Below are positions 7,122 through 12,761 of a stretch of DNA of 12,761 nucleotides, in pieces. The first letter of the stretch is position 1, and each line of letters opens with the position of its first letter. The notes below the pieces were generated by a model. The model ran no database searches and was not told the origin of the DNA. It saw nothing but the letters and a program-made list of their open reading frames with translations. A program made the position numbers and the translations under genes. This DNA comes from Candidatus Thiodiazotropha taylori (GTDB lineage: Bacteria > Pseudomonadota > Gammaproteobacteria > Chromatiales > Chromatiaceae), in contig JAHRHW010000089.1 of the NCBI GenBank assembly GCA_019100305.1, forward strand, positions 1 through 12,761. Reading direction: 5' to 3'.

Positions 7122-7948
7122 CAAGGAGCCTCTTGGTGTGCATTACGCAACAGAGTCACAGCTTCCGCCAGCATCGGGCCGGGACAGATCCAGTACTTGT
7201 AGGGGACCTCCAGGCTAGGCCGGTCTTTCATGACGCTTTTCAGAGCCGGGTGGTGAACCAGCTGTTCGGCGCGTGAGGCTGCGGGCTGTCCATAGGTTGA
7301 GGTGATCAACAGCTCCGGTTGCCATTGGATCACCTGTTCAAGCGGCGCAGCAACATAGCCGCTGAGCCCGGCCTCGGTCGCGGGATTACGCCAGCCCGCG
7401 AGGCGCATCGCCTCATCCTGCAGTGTGCCGGCGGCAGAGGTGTATCCCCTGGGTTGATAGAAGAGGGCGCTGGGCCGATCTGCGGGGGCCTGTTGATCTT
7501 CAATCCCGATCCGTTGCCGGATGGTTTCGATGATCGCTGCTCCCCTGGCCTGTTGACCCAGTCGCTCGGCCAGCCCGGTGATCTCGGAGCTGATCTCAGA
7601 CAATTGGCTGCCCAATGCCAGCTGATAGGTCTCGAAACCGAGCTGATGCAGAGTGGAGATCAGTCTCGGGTTGGTGTAGGGAACGGTGATCACCAGGTCA
7701 GGCTGAAGGAGGATGATCTCTTCCAGTCGGGCATGATTGAGGGGGTATGCCGCCGCTTGGCGGGCAACAAAGGAGCTGCTCGGTTCGACCGCCAGATGAC
7801 TCACCGACGCTACCTGTTCAGGTGAGGCCAGCATCAACAGCAGCTGATCGCTGCAGAGGTTAAGAGAGACCACCCGCTGGGGTGGTGCCGCGTCGATTGC
7901 CAGGCTGAACAGCCCCAGCAGCAGCGTGGTGAGTCTCTTAACCCCCAT
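7121..7948 (-). CDS. btuF: Periplasmic cobalamin-binding protein
   Basis: This 275-residue class III periplasmic binding protein delivers cobalamin to BtuCD. An N-terminal signal peptide is clear (MGVKRLTTLLLGLFSLAIDA), with probable signal peptidase I cleavage before APPQ. There is no lipobox Cys, so the protein should be freely periplasmic. The mature protein starts with the family's RVVSLNLCSDQLLLML strand-helix. It then has the PDLVI segment of the first lobe (~105), a long linking helix around 130-165, and the second lobe with LITSTYG and a late WICPGPM segment. The start lies three bases after the btuB stop and has only a weak ribosome site, so translation is probably coupled to btuB. 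The end overlaps the btuC start. The specificity call rests on context plus family resemblance. Confidence 0.9.
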   Translation of the reverse strand: MGVKRLTTLLLGLFSLAIDAAPPQRVVSLNLCSDQLLLMLASPEQVASVSHLAVEPSSSFVARQAAAYPLNHARLEEIILLQPDLVITVPYTNPRLISTLHQLGFETYQLALGSQLSEISSEITGLAERLGQQARGAAIIETIRQRIGIEDQQAPADRPSALFYQPRGYTSAAGTLQDEAMRLAGWRNPATEAGLSGYVAAPLEQVIQWQPELLITSTYGQPAASRAEQLVHHPALKSVMKDRPSLEVPYKYWICPGPMLAEAVTLLRNAHQEAP

Positions 7949-7951
7949 GAT

Positions 7952-9913
7952 TCACTCGATCAGATAGTTCACGGTCAACCAAAAATTGCGCTCCGGAGCC
8001 GGGAAGTAGCCCACTCTTTGGGTGAATGTGCTGTCAAAACCGGCGGCTGCTGAGTTGGTGTACTGCTTGTCCAACAGGTTATCGATACGCAGGCTAGCAT
8101 GCCAGGAGCCGGTGCGGAAATGGCCGCCTGTATTAAGCACGCCATAACCGGGAAGGGTCTCCAGGCTGTTGTTGAAATCACCGCTGACCACCCGTTCGCT
8201 GCTGAAGACACCCTCCAGAAAGAGATCCCATTCGCTGGTGAACTGCCAGTGGCCGGCCAGCTTTGCACTGCGGCTGGCGACCATCGGTATCCGATTTCCC
8301 TTGAAGGGACCATCGGTGATTTCCGGGTCGGTGTAACTCAGGCTGCCGTCCAGGCTGAGCTGTTGTGTGACCTGCCATTGCGCTTCCAGGCTGGCACCTC
8401 GGCGACGGGTCTCCTCCAGATTGGTGTTGACGAAGCCCGAGGCATCGAAGCTGATCTCCTGTTCCAGGTCGAGGCGATAGACCAGCAGCTGGGTTGTCAG
8501 TTGGCCCTGTTGCCACTCGAAACCGCTTTCATAGGAACGTCCTGTCTGGTTCTCGATACCCACAGGCTGACCGAAGACCACGTTGGTATGCTCATCGACG
8601 GTGGCAAAACGGTAGTTCTCATCTGCTCTGAGGAACAGTCTCAACTGCTTGTCCGGGGTGTAGGTGAGGCCAGCCGAAGCGGCATTGACCCGATCATCTA
8701 GCCGGTCGCTGCCGCTACCGGTCTCGATCTGATTGTCCACTCGGGCGTGGCGATAACCCAGGGTGAGTGTCGTCTCTTCATTGACCGGCGCAAGCAGTTG
8801 CAGGTAGAGGGCATCGGTCGATTGATCGAGGATCTGTGGCCCGAAGCTGGTACGCAGTACGTAGTCGGTTCGTTCCAGGTCGGCGCCGGTGGTGATCAGA
8901 GCATCACCGGTTGGCAGGGAGAGACTACCGATCAGACGGGGATTGAAGCTTTTCACCGTTCGATCCTGTGTGGCTGGAGAACCGGGAAAGGTGCGGAAGC
9001 TGTTCTGAAACTCCCGCTCATTTTTGCGGTAGGTCAGTTCACCCTCCAGTGACCATTGATCGTTCAGGTCTTGTGACACACCGAGCCGGCTGACTCTTGA
9101 TTCCGTGTTTGAATAATCCCCGTCATAGGCATCTGCGGTCTGGCGCCGGTCGGCGGCGAGCTCCTCGGCGAACAGGGATCCGGGATTCTCCTGCTCATCG
9201 TCGATCCACTGCTGTTCGAAGAACAGTTTGCCAAGTTGGTGCCGGTAGTCGGCCCGCAGGTTGAGATCGGTGCGTTCGATCTCGTTCTGCTCCCGGTAGT
9301 TGTCACTCTTCTTCTGTTGGGCTGATAGATTATAGGAGAGGCCGCTATCCAACCGATCACCGATCCCTGCATGGAGGTTGGTGTGGTGATAACTGCCGAT
9401 ACCTGCGCTCACCTGGCCGGAGAGTTTTTCCGGTACTCGGGTGATGATGTTGATCATGCCCCCTACCGCCTGGTTGCCAAACAGGGTACCGGCACTTCCC
9501 TGCACGATCTCGATGCGTTCCACCCGCCTCAAATCGATGCTGTTGAGATCGGGATTGGCTCGATCTCCGGAATTATTCAACCTTCGTCCATCAACAAGGA
9601 TCAGGGTGTTCGCCCCAGCCGTAGGACCGAAGCCCCGCATATCCACAACCGCCTGGCTGCCATCGCCCGCCAGGCTGGAGATCTGGATGCCGCTCTGGCC
9701 ATTGAGTAGCTGCAGCAGGTTGTTGGCGGCGCTGCGTTCGATCTGTTGACGGTCGATGACCCGGATGCTTGCCGGAATCAGAGGGTTAACCTGCTCGCTG
9801 CGGGTTGCACTGACCATCAAAGGTGCCAGTTGCGTATCCGCCTGGCTTGAAGCGCTGTAGATTGGGGTGAGCAGCAATGGTGCCACCCATAGGTTTCTTA
9901 ACGGCTGATTCAT
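7952..9913 (-). CDS. btuB: TonB-dependent outer-membrane cobalamin receptor
   Basis: This 653-residue protein is of normal length for a BtuB-type receptor, which takes cobalamin through the outer membrane using TonB/proton-motive energy. It has a signal peptide (1-~25, ending SSQA) and a TonB-box-like stretch APLMVSATR just after it. The plug domain (~40-160) carries the family motifs VDMRGFG, LILVDGRRLN, VERIEIVQGSAGTLFGNQAVGGMINIIT. A long beta-barrel follows, rich in alternating aromatic/polar strands, with a C-terminal LDKQYTNSAAAGFD segment typical of these receptors. GGGAG is five bases before the start ATG and fixes the start. The chain ends NYLIE rather than in the usual aromatic residue. 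It is the first gene of the operon, directly under the cobalamin riboswitch, which makes cobalamin the likely ligand. Confidence 0.92.
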   Translation of the reverse strand: MNQPLRNLWVAPLLLTPIYSASSQADTQLAPLMVSATRSEQVNPLIPASIRVIDRQQIERSAANNLLQLLNGQSGIQISSLAGDGSQAVVDMRGFGPTAGANTLILVDGRRLNNSGDRANPDLNSIDLRRVERIEIVQGSAGTLFGNQAVGGMINIITRVPEKLSGQVSAGIGSYHHTNLHAGIGDRLDSGLSYNLSAQQKKSDNYREQNEIERTDLNLRADYRHQLGKLFFEQQWIDDEQENPGSLFAEELAADRRQTADAYDGDYSNTESRVSRLGVSQDLNDQWSLEGELTYRKNEREFQNSFRTFPGSPATQDRTVKSFNPRLIGSLSLPTGDALITTGADLERTDYVLRTSFGPQILDQSTDALYLQLLAPVNEETTLTLGYRHARVDNQIETGSGSDRLDDRVNAASAGLTYTPDKQLRLFLRADENYRFATVDEHTNVVFGQPVGIENQTGRSYESGFEWQQGQLTTQLLVYRLDLEQEISFDASGFVNTNLEETRRRGASLEAQWQVTQQLSLDGSLSYTDPEITDGPFKGNRIPMVASRSAKLAGHWQFTSEWDLFLEGVFSSERVVSGDFNNSLETLPGYGVLNTGGHFRTGSWHASLRIDNLLDKQYTNSAAAGFDSTFTQRVGYFPAPERNFWLTVNYLIE

Positions 9914-9923
9914 GGTTTCTCCC

Positions 9924-9963
9924 GTAGACGCACACCCGCGTCGACTACTTAATATGGGGTGTG
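9924..9963 (-). promoter_or_regulatory. Alternative stems beside the btuB ribosome-binding site (candidate riboswitch expression platform)
   Basis: Just upstream of the btuB GGGAG (9923-9919), the segment at 9937-9931 can pair in two exclusive ways. Its outer bases form GACGC/GCGTC (9942-9938 with 9931-9927), a five-pair hairpin with a six-base loop that abuts the Shine-Dalgarno. Alternatively GGGTGTG (9937-9931) pairs perfectly with CACACCC at 9963-9957. Switching between these could expose or bury the ribosome site. This is inferred from complementarity only. Confidence 0.45.
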
Positions 9964-10032
9964 GTGTTTGCAGAGAAACAGTCGGCAGAAATTCGTGCTG
10001 ATCTCCTCGGTCGCCCTCCGCAACACCGGCTG

Positions 10033-10059
10033 GTGTACCTCATCATGGATTTGGTACAC
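10033..10059 (-). promoter_or_regulatory. Seven-base-pair hairpin between riboswitch and btuB
   Basis: GTGTACC (10059-10053) and GGTACAC (10039-10033) are perfect reverse complements around a 13-base loop. The hairpin lies about ten bases after the riboswitch core. No T-run follows, so it is not an intrinsic terminator. It may separate the aptamer from the translational control region or be part of the switch. Confidence 0.4.
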
Positions 10060-10069
10060 ATATGCTTAG

Positions 10070-10265
10070 GCCGGTATCCGGGCTCGCAGATTGGTGGTGT
10101 CACCGGACATCGGCGCCTTCCCATGCGTTCTGCACAGTGGCTGTTGCGATGTCACACTCTACTTACCGTTGCGGGGGCAGCGCAGGTCTTACACCTGCTT
10201 CCCGTTTCCCCTCGGGTGGTTATACCCACCTGAGGTTGAGCCGCCCTGTCGGGCAGGCACCTTCA
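10070..10265 (-). ncRNA. Cobalamin (adenosylcobalamin-type) riboswitch
   Basis: Read on the minus strand, the segment follows the cobalamin riboswitch consensus in order. It opens with GGTGCC and a GC stem (10262 on), then GGGAA followed by a GCAGGTGTAAGACCTGC stem-loop. Next comes the hallmark B12 box GCTGCCCCCGCAACGGTAA. Then come GCCACTG, GGGAAGGCGCCGATG, and the closing GAGCCCGGATACCGGCC near 10085-10070. All hallmark blocks are present and in correct spacing. An extra peripheral stem lies before the GGGAA block. It ends 157 bases before the btuB start and controls the btuBFCD operon. In this family cobalamin binding represses expression, usually at translation in Gram-negative bacteria. 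Confidence 0.93.
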
Positions 10266-10276
10266 GCAGGCTGAGC

Positions 10277-10305
10277 AAACTACAGCGATGCGCTGGATTG
10301 GTCAA
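10277..10305 (-). promoter_or_regulatory. Probable sigma70 promoter of the btu operon
   Basis: On the minus strand TTGACC (10305-10300, five of six) is followed after exactly 17 bp by TAGTTT (10282-10277, three of six, with T1, A2 and T6 kept). Initiation about seven bases later would put the RNA 5' end near 10270, only a few bases before the riboswitch's first stem. That position is what a riboswitch-led transcript needs. Confidence 0.5.
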
Positions 10306-10424
10306 GTGAAGCATTCTCTTGTCTCTGTTGTATAAATGCGAACCGGGCTTATGATGGGGCGCTGCTGAAGCGTTTGCACCCTGTTTGCTGCGAGGCGTGC
10401 AGCGTGGGTTTTCGGAGTCTTTGA

Positions 10425-11012
10425 ATGATTGTTTATCTTCATGGTTTGAACAGTGCCGGCAGTTCCGGCAAGGCGGCATTCCTGCGTCAAGCGCTGCCCG
10501 GGATCGATGTGATCAGCCCCACCTACCCGGCCCATAGTGCCGATCTGGCGGTTGCCCGGCTGAGTGTTGAGCTGAACCGTCTGTTGAGCGAGCGGGGGCG
10601 TCCTGATGAACCGCGACTGCTTGTCGGCAGCTCCATGGGCGCCTTCTATGGGGCCTGGCTGGCACAGCGTCTCGGTTTTCACCATCTGTTGATGATCAAC
10701 CCGGCACTGCAACCCTGGCAGCTGCTGAAACAGGTGGTGGGTTGGCAGCTCAATGAGGCTCTGGGTCTGGGCTATTTTCTTTCATCAAGAATGATCTCCG
10801 ACACCCGTCGCTATCACACCCCGGCCAAAGCGTTGGCGATACCGACCACGGTATTGGTCGACAAGGGGGATGAGTTGATCGACTACCGGCTTGCCCAAGC
10901 GGTGTATGGCGACAGGGTGACAATGCACTGCTTCGAGGGAGGCAGCCACACATTCGAGCATATGGATGAAGCGGTGGCGATCATTACGAAGATCCACCAG
11001 TCGTATTTATAG
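10425..11012 (+). CDS. yqiA: YqiA-like alpha/beta-hydrolase esterase (UPF0227 family)
   Basis: This 195-residue protein is the size and pattern of the UPF0227/YqiA family, small cytoplasmic alpha/beta-hydrolases with esterase activity on short acyl esters. It opens with MIVYLHGLNS, the oxyanion-hole HG strand. The nucleophile elbow is GSSMG at about residues 68-72 (second Ser nucleophilic), followed by FYGAWLAQRLGF as in the family. MINPALQPW comes next. The acid is Asp in DKGDELIDY (~145-153) and the base is His in GGSHTFEHMDE (~172-182), so the triad is complete. CGGAG about seven bases before the ATG supports the start. The gene is divergent from the btu operon and ends in TAG. In E. coli yqiA sits next to parE; here its neighbour is topA, on the opposite strand. 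Confidence 0.85.
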   Translation: MIVYLHGLNSAGSSGKAAFLRQALPGIDVISPTYPAHSADLAVARLSVELNRLLSERGRPDEPRLLVGSSMGAFYGAWLAQRLGFHHLLMINPALQPWQLLKQVVGWQLNEALGLGYFLSSRMISDTRRYHTPAKALAIPTTVLVDKGDELIDYRLAQAVYGDRVTMHCFEGGSHTFEHMDEAVAIITKIHQSYL

Positions 11013-11038
11013 CTGAGCGTGGCAAGTGACGAGTTCAG

Positions 11039-11057
11039 CCCGGCCTGCCAGGCCGGG
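11039..11057. terminator. Strong GC hairpin between convergent yqiA and topA, probable bidirectional terminator
   Basis: CCCGGCCT (11039-11046) and AGGCCGGG (11050-11057) form a perfect eight-pair stem with a three-base loop. It sits in the 55 bp gap between the convergent yqiA and topA stop codons. On the plus strand it is followed by TTGGTGTTGG, a poor T-tract, and on the minus strand by no T-run. It is placed like a shared terminator but may need help to terminate efficiently. Confidence 0.5.
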
Positions 11058-11067
11058 TTGGTGTTGG

Positions 11068-12761
11068 TCAGCCTTCGTAGGGTTCAGAGAAAGAGCACTC
11101 TTTCTGCGGACAGACTTTCTCACTGCCTTTACGCTTGGTGGTTTTGATGGTCAGTATCGGCCAGCCACATTTGGGGCAGGGTTCTGCTATCGGCTCATTC
11201 CAGATCGCATAGTCACAATCGGGATAGGTCGAGCAGGAGTAGAAGATCTTACCGCGACGGGATTTGCGCTTCAGCAGAGTGCCCTTGTTGCACTTCGGAC
11301 AGGTTACGCCGGTATCTTCCGGTTTCTCCAGTGGCTCGATGAAGCGGCACTTGGGGTAGTTGGAGCAGCCGATGAATTTTCCGTAGCGGCCCCGCTTGAT
11401 CAGCAGATCCGAGCCACATTCAGGACATGGACGCCCCTCGACCACTTCCGGCTCCTCTTTTTCACTGCTGTCCGCATTCAGGTCCCGGGTGTAGTCACAG
11501 GTCGGGTAGTTGTTGCAGCCGATGAAGCGCCCGTGACGGCCGAGCCGGATCGAGAGCTGTTCACCACATTTTGGGCAGGCCTCATCCAACGCCTCATGGG
11601 TAACATCGCTGCGTTTGACGTTCTCCTGGGTATGATCGATACGATCCTTGAATGGCCCCCAGAACTTGCTCAGCAGGGGTACCCACTCCTCTTCGCCGCG
11701 GGAGACTGCATCGAGCTCGTCCTCCAGATTGGCGGTGAAACCGTAGTCCACGTAGCGGGTGAAGTATTCAGTGAGAAATTTGTTCACCACCCGACCCACA
11801 TCGGTGGGTTTGAAGCGCTTCTTCTCCAGTACCACATACTCCCGGTCCTGCAGTGTGGAGATGATCGAGGCGTAAGTGGAGGGACGGCCGATACCGTACT
11901 CCTCCAGCGCCTTGACCAGGCTGGCCTCACTATAGCGCGGTGGTGGTTCGGTGAAGTGCTGCTCCGGCCGGACCGCCTTCAGCGGCAGGGTCTCTCCCTC
12001 TTCCAGGGCGGGCAATAGTTTCTCGTCGCTATCGCTTTTGGCGCCATCATCCAGCCCCTCCTGGTAGACCGCGATAAAGCCTGGTTTGGCGATCACCGAA
12101 CCGTTGGCGCGGAACAGGTTGCCGCTGCCGCATTGCAGATCGACCGCCACCGTGTGGATGGTGGCGTGAATCATCTGACAGGCCACCGAGCGTTTCCAGA
12201 TTAACTCATAGAGCTTTGCCTGGTCCTTAGTCAGTTTGTTTTTGATCTCCTCCGGCACCCGGCTTACCGAGGTCGGTCGGATCGCCTCATGGGCCTCCTG
12301 GGCATTCTTCGCCTTGGTTTTGAACTGGCGTACTTGCGGAGGCAGCTGGTCGGCACCATAGCGTTGCGTGATCAGTTCACGAATCTCAGCGGTCGCCTCA
12401 TCCGCCAGGTTCACCGAGTCGGTTCTCATATAGGTGATCAGACCGACCGTGCCCTGGCCCACATCCACACCTTCATAGAGTTGCTGGGCGGTGCGCATGG
12501 TGCGCTGTGCGGTGAAACCCAGTTTGCGCGCCGCTTCCTGCTGCAGGGTCGATGTGGTGAAGGGGGGCGCGGGATTGCGCTTGCGTTGCTTCTTCTCAAC
12601 CTTGACGACAAGCAGCCCCTGTTCGCCATCTTTCAGCAGTTTCTCTTCTGCTGCCTTGGCGGAGGCTTCATCGGTGATACTGAACTTCTCCAGTTTTTCA
12701 CCCTGGAAGTGGGTCAGACGGGCAGAGAAGGTTTGGTTCTTCTTCTCCGTGTCCGCTTCTA
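11068..12761 (-). CDS. topA: DNA topoisomerase I, C-terminal ~563 residues (5' end beyond window)
   Basis: Type IA topoisomerase relaxes negatively supercoiled DNA by cutting one strand through a 5'-phosphotyrosine. The frame runs without interruption from the right edge to TGA at 11068. An internal ATG at 12498 is not the start: the upstream codons give the family stretch PAPPFTTSTLQQEAARKLGF. The catalytic Tyr is in GLITYMRTDS (codon 12432-12430), and PSTYASIISTLQDR lies further on. The tail carries four zinc-ribbon-like units, the first three starting CPKCGEQL, CPECGSDL and CPKCNKGT. Each of these three has a second Cys pair in an (S/G)C.(N/T)YP.C setting. The last, CPKCGWPI...VCPQKEC, is divergent. 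About 455 residues follow the Tyr, fewer than in E. coli TopA, a common size in other gammaproteobacteria. The N-terminal TOPRIM domain lies outside the window. Confidence 0.97.
   Translation of the reverse strand, partial: EADTEKKNQTFSARLTHFQGEKLEKFSITDEASAKAAEEKLLKDGEQGLLVVKVEKKQRKRNPAPPFTTSTLQQEAARKLGFTAQRTMRTAQQLYEGVDVGQGTVGLITYMRTDSVNLADEATAEIRELITQRYGADQLPPQVRQFKTKAKNAQEAHEAIRPTSVSRVPEEIKNKLTKDQAKLYELIWKRSVACQMIHATIHTVAVDLQCGSGNLFRANGSVIAKPGFIAVYQEGLDDGAKSDSDEKLLPALEEGETLPLKAVRPEQHFTEPPPRYSEASLVKALEEYGIGRPSTYASIISTLQDREYVVLEKKRFKPTDVGRVVNKFLTEYFTRYVDYGFTANLEDELDAVSRGEEEWVPLLSKFWGPFKDRIDHTQENVKRSDVTHEALDEACPKCGEQLSIRLGRHGRFIGCNNYPTCDYTRDLNADSSEKEEPEVVEGRPCPECGSDLLIKRGRYGKFIGCSNYPKCRFIEPLEKPEDTGVTCPKCNKGTLLKRKSRRGKIFYSCSTYPDCDYAIWNEPIAEPCPKCGWPILTIKTTKRKGSEKVCPQKECSFSEPYEG

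Noticed and set aside
8099..8701. Long plus-strand open frame (200 codons) opposite btuB.
   Set aside because: It lies entirely within btuB, shows no recognisable family or ribosome site, and is explained by the codon pattern of the GC-rich minus-strand gene.
9961..10309. Several short plus-strand open frames (70-90 codons) upstream of yqiA.
   Set aside because: They cover the cobalamin riboswitch and its leader on the other strand, overlap one another in different frames, and have no family resemblance.
10350..10355. TATGAT as the -10 of a yqiA promoter.
   Set aside because: The -10 is good, but no acceptable -35 is found 16-18 bp upstream, so I did not list it as a feature.
11026..12018. 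330-codon plus-strand open frame opposite topA.
   Set aside because: It is a shadow of topA, whose catalytic Tyr motif and zinc ribbons are unmistakable on the minus strand.

Overview
This window looks like part of a gammaproteobacterial chromosome. The supports are a BtuB-type TonB-dependent receptor, a periplasmic BtuF without a lipobox, a UPF0227/YqiA-type esterase, a topoisomerase I with four C-terminal zinc ribbons, and a multi-domain c-di-GMP sensor. Base composition is moderate, and the btu block reads as more GC-rich than the first ~5 kb. I cannot name the species. Nothing here looks like a phage, insertion sequence, CRISPR array or defence island.

Layout. (1) 1-114, minus: possible 5' end of an unidentified gene running off the left edge. 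(2) 217-3168, plus: a PAS-PAS-GAF-PAS-GGDEF-EAL sensor protein broken by one in-frame TAG at 1171-1173. The TAG replaces what is very probably the Trp of the GAF domain's conserved 'TWSK' stretch. Both halves share a frame and all downstream catalytic motifs are intact. (3) 3379-4302, minus: a two-gene unit of a secreted Cys-motif/SH3-like protein and a GNAT acetyltransferase. (4) 4507-5244, minus: a polytopic membrane protein, weakly Yip1-like. (5) 5329-10305, minus: a complete vitamin B12 uptake operon, btuB-btuF-btuC-btuD, with tightly spaced or overlapping genes, led by a promoter and a cobalamin riboswitch. (6) 10425-11012, plus: a YqiA-like esterase divergent from the operon. (7) 11068 to the right edge, minus: topA, 5'-truncated by the window, converging on yqiA across a strong GC hairpin.

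How it fits together. BtuB takes cobalamin across the outer membrane using TonB energy, BtuF binds it in the periplasm, and BtuC/BtuD carry it across the inner membrane. The riboswitch should shut this off when cobalamin is plentiful. The leader between riboswitch and btuB has no U-tract terminator. It does have two mutually exclusive stems beside the btuB Shine-Dalgarno, which suggests control of translation.

The most notable observations are the amber-interrupted c-di-GMP sensor and the btuB expression platform. I did not find a convincing previously undescribed system.
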